Notes under the pieces: model-generated
The model's database searches: none
Told to the model about the DNA's origin: nothing
The model's input: only the letters and a program-made list of their open reading frames with translations
Part shown: piece after piece, positions 18,755-26,728 of the stretch
Layout: each line of letters starts with the position of its first letter
How positions within the stretch are numbered: position 1 is the first letter of the stretch
Made by a program: the position numbers and the translations under genes
DNA from: Nitrospira tepida
Lineage (GTDB): Bacteria; Nitrospirota; Nitrospiria; Nitrospirales; Nitrospiraceae
Direction: 5' to 3'
Length of the DNA: 64,000 nt
NCBI RefSeq assembly: GCF_947241125.1
Contig: NZ_OX365700.1
Coordinates: 1,116,001-1,180,000 of the forward strand

Positions 18755-20341
18755 ATGGACATTCACGTTTTACAACAGGTCGTGCATAAGACGAGAGACG
18801 CTCGTCGCAAACAGACCCTCCCCAAGCTGTCGCTCGCCGAACGCGACACCCTGATCAAGAAGTATCATCCGGATTTTCGTGAGCACGCCTACCGGACGAT
18901 TCGATTCGGACCGAACGCCGGCGACAAGACCGTCGTCGAGCTGGCCGCCTTGCTCGAAGGGATGAGCCAGGTGCCCGACGATTTAGACCTGACGCCCTCC
19001 TATGTGACCGACGTGCTGGTGGTCGGCGGCGGGGGAGCCGGGTGCGCGGCCGCGCTGCATGCCCATGCGGCCGGGGCCAAGGTGATCCTGGCGACGAAGC
19101 TGCGACTCGGCGATTCGAACAGCGTCATGGCCCAGGGCGGCATGCAGATTTCCGTGGCCCCTGAAGATTCGCCGGTGACGCACTTCCTCGACACCCTCAA
19201 GGGCGGGCTGATGCACAACGACCATCAGTTGCTCAAGGTGATGGTCGAGGAGGGCCCCGCCATCGCCGACTGGCTGATCAAGCTGGGCGTGCTGTTCGAC
19301 CGGGACCAGGACGGGAATCTGCACGTCAAGAAGGGCGGCGGCAGCTCCAAGCCCCGCCTGCTGACCTGCTCCGACTACACCGGCCTTGAAATCATGCGGG
19401 TGCTCAAGGACGAGGTGCTGAATCAGAAGATTCAGTTGCTGGAGTTTTGCGCCGCGGTCGAATTGCTGAGCGACGATCAGGGCCGTTGCACGGGCGCGGT
19501 ATTCAAGGACCTCGACAACGGGCGGTTCGTCGTGGTGTCGGCCAAGGCGGTGATTCTCGCCACCGGCGGCATCGGCCGGCTGCACATCCAAGGGTTTCCG
19601 ACGAGCAATCATTTCGGCGCGACGGGAGACGGCTTGTGCCTGGCCTATCGGATGGGCGCGAAGCTCGTCCACATCGACACCTTCCAGTACCATCCCTCCG
19701 GCGCCGTCTATCCCGAACAGCTCATCGGCGCGCTGGTCACGGAAGGGATCCGCTCGGAGGGCGGCCACCTTGTCAATGCCAAAGGCGATCGATTCGTCAA
19801 CGAACTCGACACGCGAGATGTAGTCTCGTCTTCGATCATCAGGGAATGCGAGGAGGGACGGGGCATCAGGACCATGGCCGGGCGAGTCGGGGTATGGCTC
19901 GACACGCCGCTGCTGGACGTGGAACATGGGCCTGGGACGGTGCAGAAGCATTTTCCCGCCATGGTCAGGCAGTTCGAACGGTTCGGCATCGATATCAGCA
20001 AGGACCCCGTGTTGATCTATCCGACGCTGCACTATCAAAACGGAGGCGTGAAGATCGATACCAATGCCGAAACGGGGATCGCCAATCTTTTTGTTGCTGG
20101 CGAAGCCTCTGGCGGACTGCACGGGCGCAATCGACTGATGGGCAATTCCTTGCTGGATCTGATGGTTTTCGGAAAACGATCCGGGCTGACCGCGGCTGCA
20201 CGCGCACAATCGATGTCGTATGGGAAGCTCACCTTGCATCATGTGCGGCGCTTCCGCGACGAGGCGAGGAAACACGGGGTGCCGTCGAGCGAGGTTGTGT
20301 CCCCCATGATTCTGCCCGCATACGCGAGGAAAGTCGTCTAG
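18755..20341 (+). CDS. frdA: Fumarate reductase/succinate dehydrogenase-type flavoprotein subunit
   Basis: A 528-aa FAD-dependent subunit of the fumarate reductase/L-aspartate oxidase superfamily. After a helical N-terminus of about 80 residues the Rossmann motif VVGGGGAGCAAALHA begins near residue 89. The stretch SNSVMAQGG (121-129) lies where SdhA/FrdA carry the His that binds FAD covalently, and that His is missing. Further signatures are ATGGIGRLH, YHPSGAVYPEQLIG, a TEGIRSEGG active-site block, TLHYQNGGVKID and GLHGRNRLMGNSLLDL. ATG 18755 is chosen; a TTG at 18737 is in frame. It is 105 bp after the Fe-S subunit and 63 bp before sucC. Confidence 0.87.
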   Translation: MDIHVLQQVVHKTRDARRKQTLPKLSLAERDTLIKKYHPDFREHAYRTIRFGPNAGDKTVVELAALLEGMSQVPDDLDLTPSYVTDVLVVGGGGAGCAAALHAHAAGAKVILATKLRLGDSNSVMAQGGMQISVAPEDSPVTHFLDTLKGGLMHNDHQLLKVMVEEGPAIADWLIKLGVLFDRDQDGNLHVKKGGGSSKPRLLTCSDYTGLEIMRVLKDEVLNQKIQLLEFCAAVELLSDDQGRCTGAVFKDLDNGRFVVVSAKAVILATGGIGRLHIQGFPTSNHFGATGDGLCLAYRMGAKLVHIDTFQYHPSGAVYPEQLIGALVTEGIRSEGGHLVNAKGDRFVNELDTRDVVSSSIIRECEEGRGIRTMAGRVGVWLDTPLLDVEHGPGTVQKHFPAMVRQFERFGIDISKDPVLIYPTLHYQNGGVKIDTNAETGIANLFVAGEASGGLHGRNRLMGNSLLDLMVFGKRSGLTAAARAQSMSYGKLTLHHVRRFRDEARKHGVPSSEVVSPMILPAYARKVV

Positions 20342-20404
20342 GCGAGGCTCAGTCTCCAGCCCTCCCGACTCTGTCCTGAAGCGGGAGAAGATAGAAGGAG
20401 CGAC

Positions 20405-21583
20405 ATGAACGTTCACGAGTTTCAAGCCAAGCAGTTGTTCGCACAATTCGGGGTGCCGGTCTTGCGCGGCAAGGAAGTCAAAACTCCGAAGGCTGCAAGT
20501 CAGTGGGCCGCCAAACTCAACACCCCGGTCTATGTCGTGAAGGCGCAGATCCATGCAGGCGGGCGAGGCAAAGCCGGCGGCGTCAAATTGGTGAAGGAGC
20601 AGAGCCAGGTCCCCGAGATCGCGAAGGAACTGTTGGGCAAGGTCTTGGTCACGCACCAGACGGGGCCGAAGGGCCGCAAGGTCAGGCGCTTGCTGGTCGA
20701 GGAAGGAGCCAATATCGCCAAGGAATTGTATCTCAGCCTTCTGGTCGATCGCGACACGGGCTGGGTAGTCTTTATCGCCAGCACGGAAGGCGGGATGGAG
20801 ATCGAGGAGGTAGCTGCCAAGACGCCCGAGAAGATCATCAAGGAGGCGATCGATCCGGCCGTCGGTTATCAAGGGTACAACGGCCGCAACATCGCCTTTG
20901 CGTTGGGGCTCCAGCAGATCGAGCCGGCCGTCATCAATCCCTTCGTCCAGATGCTGGGGAATCTCTACCGGCTGTTCATGGAGAAGAATTGCGCCCTGGT
21001 GGAGATCAACCCGCTGGTCATCACGAAGGAAAAGACGCTCATCGCGCTGGACGGCAAGGTGTCCTTTGACGACAACGGGCTCTTCAAGCATGCGGACGTG
21101 CAGAAGATGCGCGATTTGCACGAGGAGGAGCCGCTGGAGATCGAAGCCGGGAAGAACAACCTCAACTACGTCAAGCTGGACGGGAATATCGGCTGCATGG
21201 TGAACGGAGCCGGCCTGGCCATGGCGACGATGGACGTCATCAAGCTGGCGGGCAGCGAACCGGCCAATTTTTTGGATGTCGGCGGCGGGGCCACGAAAGA
21301 GACCGTGGCGGCGGGGTTCCGCATCCTGCTCAAGGACAAGAATGTGAAGGGCATCTTCATCAACATCTTCGGCGGAATCGTCCGCTGCGAGCGGATTGCG
21401 CATGGGGTGATCGAAGCGGCCAAAGAGGTCAAGCTCAAGGTGCCCCTGGTGGTGAGATTGCAAGGAACCAATGCGGAAGAAGGCCGCAAGCTGTTGGTGG
21501 AGTCCGGTCTGAAGCTGGACGTGGCGGACGATTTGTGGGAGGCGGCGCAGAAGATCGTGGGGATGACCGGAAAGGCGGCGTAG
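20405..21583 (+). CDS. sucC: Succinyl-CoA synthetase (ADP-forming), beta subunit
   Basis: A 392-aa ATP-grasp subunit that with SucD forms succinyl-CoA from succinate, CoA and ATP, feeding the ferredoxin-linked carboxylation in the reverse TCA cycle. MNVHEFQAKQLFAQFGVPVLRG is the classic start. VVKAQIHAGGRGKAGGVKL (nucleotide binding), LVEINPLVITKE (metal/ATP) and DVGGGATKETV, IFGGIVRCERIA (CoA-ligase part) are all intact. Length is normal. A good AGAAGGAG site precedes the ATG. Unusually, sucD does not follow directly: 262 bp of non-coding DNA and an unrelated gene lie between. Confidence 0.95.
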   Translation: MNVHEFQAKQLFAQFGVPVLRGKEVKTPKAASQWAAKLNTPVYVVKAQIHAGGRGKAGGVKLVKEQSQVPEIAKELLGKVLVTHQTGPKGRKVRRLLVEEGANIAKELYLSLLVDRDTGWVVFIASTEGGMEIEEVAAKTPEKIIKEAIDPAVGYQGYNGRNIAFALGLQQIEPAVINPFVQMLGNLYRLFMEKNCALVEINPLVITKEKTLIALDGKVSFDDNGLFKHADVQKMRDLHEEEPLEIEAGKNNLNYVKLDGNIGCMVNGAGLAMATMDVIKLAGSEPANFLDVGGGATKETVAAGFRILLKDKNVKGIFINIFGGIVRCERIAHGVIEAAKEVKLKVPLVVRLQGTNAEEGRKLLVESGLKLDVADDLWEAAQKIVGMTGKAA

Positions 21584-21845
21584 GGGACGGCGTAAGCCGC
21601 CGCTCGCTTTCACACCTCTCGGAGCGACCCTTCCGGGCTCGTCCGAGCGGAAGCCTTCCGAAATTCCCTCGCGGACTCGGTCAGTTTCCGCTTTCCTTCT
21701 CGGCCGAGCCTCGGTGGGTCCCCGCTCCTCCGGCAAAGTCGCTCGCGGTAGCCTGCGCCGTCCCGCCAGGAAAGTGGGATAGGGGAAAAGGTACAAGGAC
21801 TGCAGAGCCCGAGCATCTGCGGAGGTAGCGACTGCAGGTCAGGCC
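21584..21845. other. Non-coding spacer downstream of sucC
   Basis: A 262-bp GC-rich stretch with no convincing gene. GGGACGGCG just after the sucC stop pairs with CGCCGTCCC near 21754-21762, giving a long-range inverted repeat. The pieces CTCGGTC, CTCGGCCGAG and CCTCGGTGGG give further local pairing potential. No insertion-sequence ends are recognisable. Confidence 0.4.
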
Positions 21846-22370
21846 ATGCCGAGGTTGAAAATGGTAACGGCTTCGCAGTGGTATAGCGAATTCTACAAGG
21901 CCTATTACAAGGATGGAAAAATCCAGGCTTTAGAAAACAAGACAAAGCTCACGGATTCTCAGTGGACTGACGGCTTCCGGGAGTTCTTGAGAAGACTTGC
22001 CGGGAGTCTTGGGTATGAAGTCGTTACAGAGCATAAGGCTCATGGTGGCCAGCGATTTGACCAAACATGGTCTAAGCCCGGTGAGACAATAGCGATCGAA
22101 TACGAGAATGATTACACCACGATACTTTCGGAAGTAAAAAAGCTTTGCTCCACTAATAGCCGCTTGAGAGTCCTAATTACTTACTGCCCTGAAAGAAACT
22201 TCCTTTCCGAGATCTTGAACATTGCGCAACACACCATTGCTCCAGAAATTGATAAGAGGTTGGGAGACTTTAGCGGTGAATTTCTGCTGATAGCGGGAGG
22301 CTACGAGTGGAATGACTGGTCGGCAATTCGAATGGTTTTGAAGGCGCAGCTAGACCCCATTCGTCTTTAG
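21846..22370 (+). CDS. Hypothetical protein inserted between sucC and sucD (possible nuclease-like fold)
   Basis: A 174-aa protein I do not recognise. Codon choice is visibly more AT-ending than in the flanking genes (for example GAA, AAA, ATA and CTT/TTA rich), suggesting horizontal acquisition. The order of conserved-looking residues, Glu in YEVVTEHK, RFDQTW, then IAIEYEND followed by a hydrophobic strand LRVLITY, resembles a PD-(D/E)xK nuclease-like core, but this is a weak fold guess. There are no signal peptide or membrane segments. The stop is 15 bp before the sucD ATG, so sucD is probably translated from the same transcript. A second ATG at 21861 could be the true start. Confidence 0.7.
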   Translation: MPRLKMVTASQWYSEFYKAYYKDGKIQALENKTKLTDSQWTDGFREFLRRLAGSLGYEVVTEHKAHGGQRFDQTWSKPGETIAIEYENDYTTILSEVKKLCSTNSRLRVLITYCPERNFLSEILNIAQHTIAPEIDKRLGDFSGEFLLIAGGYEWNDWSAIRMVLKAQLDPIRL

Positions 22371-22385
22371 GGATAAGAGGGATAA

Positions 22386-23258
22386 ATGAGCATTCTCGTC
22401 AACAAGAATACGCGGGTGGTGGTGCAGGGGATCACGGGCAAGGAAGGCTCGTTCCACGCGACGCAGTGCAAGGCCTACGGCACGCAGGTAGTCGCCGGTG
22501 TGACGCCGGGAAAGGCCGGCCAGCAGGTCGAGGGGATTCCGGTCTTCAACACGGTACGCGAAGCCGTCAAACATACCCAGTGCGACACCTCGCTGATTTT
22601 CGTGCCTCCGCCGTTTGCGGCCGATGCGATACTGGAGGCAGCCGATGCCGGGATCAAGCTCATCATCTGCATCACTGAAGGCATCCCGGTGAATGACATG
22701 GTGCGGGCGAAACGGGCCTTGCGGGGCCGCGATGTCCGGCTGATCGGTCCCAACTGCCCTGGCATCATCACGGTGGATGAGGCCAAGATCGGCATCATGC
22801 CGGGGTTCATCCATAAGCGAGGCGTGGTCGGGGTGGTCTCGCGCAGCGGCACCCTCACCTATGAGGCGGTGCACCAACTCTCCACGCTCGGGCTCGGCGA
22901 AACCACCTGCGTCGGCATCGGCGGAGACCCGGTCAACGGCACCAGTTTCGTCGATGTGCTACCGCTGTTCGAAAGCGATTCCGAGACACAGGCGATCGTC
23001 ATGATCGGCGAGATCGGCGGGGATGCCGAGGAAAAGGCGGCTGAGTTCATCAAGAAAAACGTGAAGAAGCCGGTGGTCAGCTTCATTGCCGGCATCACGG
23101 CGCCGCCGGGCCGCCGCATGGGCCATGCCGGGGCGATCATCAGCGGAGGCAAGGGGACGGCCTCCGAAAAGATGAAAGCGCTTGAAGCAGCCGGCGTGCG
23201 GGTGGTGAAGAATCCAGCCGAAATCGGCGCCACCGTGAAAACCGCGCTCGGGCGGTGA
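22386..23258 (+). CDS. sucD: Succinyl-CoA synthetase (ADP-forming), alpha subunit
   Basis: A 290-aa CoA-binding subunit. The N-terminal Rossmann part begins [21 protein letters not shown] and contains TEGIPVNDM and [20 protein letters not shown]. The phosphohistidine lies in [18 protein letters not shown]. Length matches family norm (about 290). It would pair with SucC encoded 803 bp upstream; the ATG has an AAGAGGG ribosome binding site placed in the 15-bp gap after the intervening gene. It is the last gene of the carbon-fixation block; a 265-bp gap follows. Confidence 0.95.
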   Translation: MSILVNKNTRVVVQGITGKEGSFHATQCKAYGTQVVAGVTPGKAGQQVEGIPVFNTVREAVKHTQCDTSLIFVPPPFAADAILEAADAGIKLIICITEGIPVNDMVRAKRALRGRDVRLIGPNCPGIITVDEAKIGIMPGFIHKRGVVGVVSRSGTLTYEAVHQLSTLGLGETTCVGIGGDPVNGTSFVDVLPLFESDSETQAIVMIGEIGGDAEEKAAEFIKKNVKKPVVSFIAGITAPPGRRMGHAGAIISGGKGTASEKMKALEAAGVRVVKNPAEIGATVKTALGR

Positions 23259-23523
23259 GTCCTTCCGATACCGGAACCCGGCAACCGGCAAGAAAGGGCG
23301 TGTGCGTCCGACGTGATCCGGACCGGATTCTATCCGCCACGCCCGGCAAAGCTTTTTCTTCCCATTCTCCTTCGATTCGTGTTAGGTTCCAACTTCAAGG
23401 AGTCTGATCATCTTCCGACACATCTCTGATCCGTCTTCCTGATCCTGTCCGTCCGCGTCACCGTCGTTTCAAAACCGCTCCCATACCGTGAGCGGCGTTC
23501 ACTGAAAGAAGGGGCGTCACCGC

Positions 23524-25158
23524 GTGTTAATCTTTCTCGTCCACGTTCGCGACCCGCAATTCTATGCCTTGCCGGCCAAAACCCGAGCCAAAAACGGGCG
23601 GCTGCGGGTGATGGGATTCCCTCCGATCGGAATCATGTCGCTCTCGGCGGTGCTGAAGCAGGCCGGCCATGACTGCGTGATGTTCGATCAGGCCAACCCG
23701 GAGACGCCGAACGAGGTCATCATCGAGGCCATCAACCACCGCCAACCCGTGCTGGTCGGACTGAGCTTCCTGAGCACGACCAGCTACCCCTATGCAAAGA
23801 TTCTGGCCCGGCAAATCCGTGCGGCCAACAGCCGGGTGAAGCTGGCGTTCGGCGGAGTCTTTGCGAGCTTGAACGCGTCGCTGGTGAAACTGCAATGTCC
23901 GGAGGTGGATTTTGTCTGCCGCGGCGACGGGGAGCAGCTCATTCTCGACTTGATTGAACGGCTCGATGATCCGGTAGAGGTGGCCGGGGTGACCTGGGCG
24001 AAAGACGGCAAGGTCGTCCAGAATCCGAATCGCGTCATGGAGCGGAACCTGGACCAGTGGCCGTTTCCGGACCGGGAGAGCCTGGACCTCGACTTTGTCG
24101 AATCAATGCCGTTGGATGTACCCGCCGTGCTGTCCATGGAGCGGTTCACGACCATGCAAACCTCACGGGGCTGTCCCTGGCCCTGCGTATTCTGCGACAT
24201 CCCGATTTTCAACGAGGGGAAGTGGCGGGCCAGAAGCCCGCAGCATGTGGTGGCCGAGTTGAAGCACCTGGAAGAACTGGGTTACGGCTCCGTCTATTTC
24301 GTGGACGACCACTTCCTGCTGCAACCCAAGCGGATCGACGCCATTTGTCACGGCATCGGTCAAGAACGGCTGGCGATCCAGTGGGGCATTGAGGGTCGCG
24401 TGGATTCGGTGGCGCAGCATCTCTTTCCGGCGATGGCTAAAGCCCACTGCCGGACGGTCATGTTCGGCATCGAGAGCGGAAGTCAAAAAATCCTCGATCG
24501 CTTGCAGAAGGAGCAGACACTGGACGAAGTCAAGACGGCGGTCAAGAACGCCAAGCGGGCCGGCATCGAAATCGTGCACGGCTTCTTTACGGTCGGGAAC
24601 CCCGATGAGACGGTCGAGGACATGCAGGCGACCTTCGACTTCGCCTCCAAACTGCCGCTGGACACGTTCGGCTTCAATCGGCTCTGCGTCTATCGCGGTA
24701 CGCCCTTGTGGCAGGAATATGTGAAACGGGGGTTGGTCAATGAGGCGACCGACTGGTACAAGTACTTCAAGTGCTCGGAGATCGATCCGACCTGTTTGCC
24801 CGGCGAGGTGATCAACCGGGTGCGCCAAGAGGGCCTGCGGCGGCTGTTCCTCTACAAGATCTTCCACTACCCCGTCCAAACCTACAGGCTCCTCCGCCGG
24901 TTCCTGCGGTTCATGCCGGTGCGCGACGTGGCCTATCTGATCATGAAGCCCTTCTTGGGACAGAAAAAGGGCGCCACCAAGGCGGAAGTCCTCTCGCGCG
25001 CGGTCGAGCATGCCGACATGAAAGACGCCGCGGCGCAGCTCACGCAACTGACGGACGACATGCTGCACAAGGTCCTGACGGAATCGAGGGCCGAGCGCCT
25101 CCGGATTCAACAGGAGGCGGGAAGTTCCAGAGAGTTGCCGATGGTGCCCGCTCCGTAG
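23524..25158 (+). CDS. Radical SAM protein with B12-binding-type N-domain
   Basis: A 544-aa protein. Residues 1-160 form a cobalamin-binding-like Rossmann domain (PPIGIMSLSAVLKQAGHDCVMFD, GLSFLSTTSYPYAKILARQI, FGGVFASLN), but the DxHxxG cobalamin motif is not seen. The radical SAM core starts at TSRGCPWPCVFCDIP, giving Cx3CxxC for the [4Fe-4S] cluster, followed by YFVDDHFLLQPKR and FGIESGSQKILDRLQK. The C-terminal 130 residues are basic and may hold membrane-proximal helices (LFLYKIFHYPVQTYRLL). The family includes methyltransferases and hopanoid or phosphonate enzymes; this sequence alone does not name one. Start is a GTG at 23524 behind GAAGAAGGGG. Confidence 0.8.
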   Translation: MLIFLVHVRDPQFYALPAKTRAKNGRLRVMGFPPIGIMSLSAVLKQAGHDCVMFDQANPETPNEVIIEAINHRQPVLVGLSFLSTTSYPYAKILARQIRAANSRVKLAFGGVFASLNASLVKLQCPEVDFVCRGDGEQLILDLIERLDDPVEVAGVTWAKDGKVVQNPNRVMERNLDQWPFPDRESLDLDFVESMPLDVPAVLSMERFTTMQTSRGCPWPCVFCDIPIFNEGKWRARSPQHVVAELKHLEELGYGSVYFVDDHFLLQPKRIDAICHGIGQERLAIQWGIEGRVDSVAQHLFPAMAKAHCRTVMFGIESGSQKILDRLQKEQTLDEVKTAVKNAKRAGIEIVHGFFTVGNPDETVEDMQATFDFASKLPLDTFGFNRLCVYRGTPLWQEYVKRGLVNEATDWYKYFKCSEIDPTCLPGEVINRVRQEGLRRLFLYKIFHYPVQTYRLLRRFLRFMPVRDVAYLIMKPFLGQKKGATKAEVLSRAVEHADMKDAAAQLTQLTDDMLHKVLTESRAERLRIQQEAGSSRELPMVPAP

Positions 25159-25186
25159 TCGTCTCTTCTACGCCTGCCAGCCCCTC

Positions 25187-26155
25187 TTAGACCGAGACTC
25201 CCCAAAGCCGCTTCGCGACCAACCCAATGCCGTAGGTGGCGGAGACCGCCACAATGACGATGATCAGGTTGAGCGCGATCCGTTTGCGGAGATTCATGCC
25301 GGAGAGAAAGGCGAGCACCGTGGATACCGATACGCTCATGACGCCCGCCGCCACGATCGACGGCCAGGCCGACTGGGCGCCGAAGGCGACCGGCAGCACC
25401 GGTACCAGCGCGCCGAGGAAATAGGCTCCTCCCACGAACAGGGCCGATTGGAAGGGCTGTTCCGCCATTTCGGCCTGCTCGGATGTTTCCCCCAAGAACA
25501 GGCGCTTGCCCGACTCGGTCCGCCGGACCTCCTGTTCGGAATTCAGCGCGCCAAAGGCCCCGGCTCCCATCGAAATAGCCCCTGCGACAGCGGTGGTGGC
25601 GGCGGCCATCAGGACCGTCACCGCGTCGCCGAACGCGCCGAAGAAGCCGCTGACCGCGCCCAGGATTTCCACCAACCCGTCGTTCAAGCCCAGGAAGATA
25701 TTGCGGATCTTCTCGGCATTGATCTTCCGCTCGGTTAATCTCGTGACCAGCGCGTCCTCGTGCTTGAACTCGTCCTGCAGGATGTTCTGGAGGGCGGCGC
25801 CCAAAGGCTGGCCCTGGTAACTTCTCCAGAGCGACAGATATTTGCGCACGCCATAGACTTCGATCGCTTCCAGGACAAGATGCACCGCCGTCGCGCCGAA
25901 CAGCCGGCACAACCAGGTGATGAACCAGAGCTTGAGTCGCCGGCCTGGATCGAGCCGGTCGAGCTTCAGGTTGAAGAACTTCTGCCAGAAGGCCAGGTGG
26001 TGGGCTTCGACCGCGATCAATTCATCCAACGTCCGCCGCATCTCCGCATCCCGCGGAAACACCTCCCGCAACGATTTGTACAGCGACAGGTCGAACAGCT
26101 CATCCAAGACAAGCGTCCGCGCTAATTGAGGGTCGTATGTCGGAGTGGAGGCCAT
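25187..26155 (-). CDS. Ferritin-like/VIT1 membrane metal transporter (MbfA-like)
   Basis: A 322-aa protein with an N-terminal four-helix ferritin-like domain (about residues 1-145) and a C-terminal VIT1/CCC1 membrane domain. Candidate metal ligands in the first part are Glu19 (VLDELFDLSLY), ELIAVEAHH, VLEAIEVYG and QDEFKHEDALV. The second part has the VIT1 phrase GLNDGLVEILGAVSGF, AGAISMGAGAFGALNSEQEVRRTE and three further hydrophobic segments. Such fusions export iron or manganese across the cytoplasmic membrane in response to oxidative or metal stress. The gene is convergent with the radical SAM gene, with 28 bp between stops. Confidence 0.85.
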   Translation of the reverse strand: MASTPTYDPQLARTLVLDELFDLSLYKSLREVFPRDAEMRRTLDELIAVEAHHLAFWQKFFNLKLDRLDPGRRLKLWFITWLCRLFGATAVHLVLEAIEVYGVRKYLSLWRSYQGQPLGAALQNILQDEFKHEDALVTRLTERKINAEKIRNIFLGLNDGLVEILGAVSGFFGAFGDAVTVLMAAATTAVAGAISMGAGAFGALNSEQEVRRTESGKRLFLGETSEQAEMAEQPFQSALFVGGAYFLGALVPVLPVAFGAQSAWPSIVAAGVMSVSVSTVLAFLSGMNLRKRIALNLIIVIVAVSATYGIGLVAKRLWGVSV

Positions 26156-26302
26156 GAGGGAAGTGGAGTGAGCCTAGGCCCCTGCCGCCATGCTTGTCAA
26201 CGACAGCTATTGCATAGAAGCCATGAGTCTCAGGGACGAGGTTCTGTACTCTGCACGATGTCCGCCTACAAGTGAAAGAACGACAGCCTCAAGGAATGGT
26301 CC

Positions 26303-26330
26303 TTGCTCGTTAGGTGAAGGCCATTATGAT
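26303..26330 (+). promoter_or_regulatory. Promoter for the IS-interrupted gene
   Basis: TTGCTC (26303-26308), 16-bp spacer, TATGAT (26325-26330), about 40 bp upstream of the first ATG. Confidence 0.45.
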
Positions 26331-26358
26331 ACAGTCAGCGCATTGAGACAGTCATGCA

Positions 26359-26400
26359 AAGGGTAAGGCCATGAATAATGAGGGTGAGACCATGAATAAT
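26359..26400 (+). repeat. 21-bp tandem duplication carrying two start sites
   Basis: Units 26359-26379 and 26380-26400 match at 18 of 21 positions; each contains a purine-rich ribosome binding site and ATGAATAAT. The gene therefore has two in-frame starts, 26371 and 26392. Confidence 0.8.
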
Positions 26401-26728
26401 TCTGTTCCCTGCCCGATTTGTAGATTTCAATGCAGGGATGTTCGACAAGTTGCAGGTAAGGATGTCATGGAGTGTGACTGCCCACGATGTGGCGATTATT
26501 CAATCGCCGGTGAGGCTGCAAGTCACCTCCAGACTCCTGGCATGAGCATGCAGGATAGGGCCAAGATGGCTGCCTATCTGAGGGAAAGGACATTGCGCGG
26601 TGACCCGCGCATTAGAATTTTTAGTCAGCTACCGGCAAACAAGAAATTCGATACACCTGTAACTACAGCGGAAGAGATCATTAGACAGGGTTTTCCTCTT
26701 TCAATCAGTGAGAGACTTGATCGTGCCC
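26371..26728 (+). pseudogene. N-terminal fragment of split zinc-ribbon/deoxyribosyltransferase-like gene
   Basis: The first 119 codons of a gene broken by the IS element at 26729. They encode a zinc-ribbon-like head, CPICRFQC then CDCPRCGDYSI, followed by a helical linker with MSMQDRAKMAAYLRERTLRG. The fragment ends in SERLDRA. Deleting the IS and one 8-bp target copy joins this in frame to the part beginning LKNLHRLSEHPG at 28114, rebuilding a protein of 326 aa. In its present state the frame reads on into the IS in a non-transposase frame and would give an abnormal tail of about 187 residues. Two tandem start sites precede it. Confidence 0.88.
26721..26728 (+). repeat. Target-site duplication, left copy
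   Basis: TCGTGCCC, identical to 28106-28113. Eight base pairs is the usual duplication length for IS256-family elements. Confidence 0.9.

Noticed and set aside
18983-21796. A 937-codon open frame on the minus strand opposite frdA and sucC
   Set aside because: It mirrors two well-supported plus-strand genes, has Arg/Leu/His/Asp-rich composition typical of antisense frames in GC-rich DNA, and shows no domain.
21584-21845. Insertion-sequence remnant beside the gene between sucC and sucD
   Set aside because: No transposase fragment, terminal inverted repeats or target duplication found; only a weak long-range inverted repeat.
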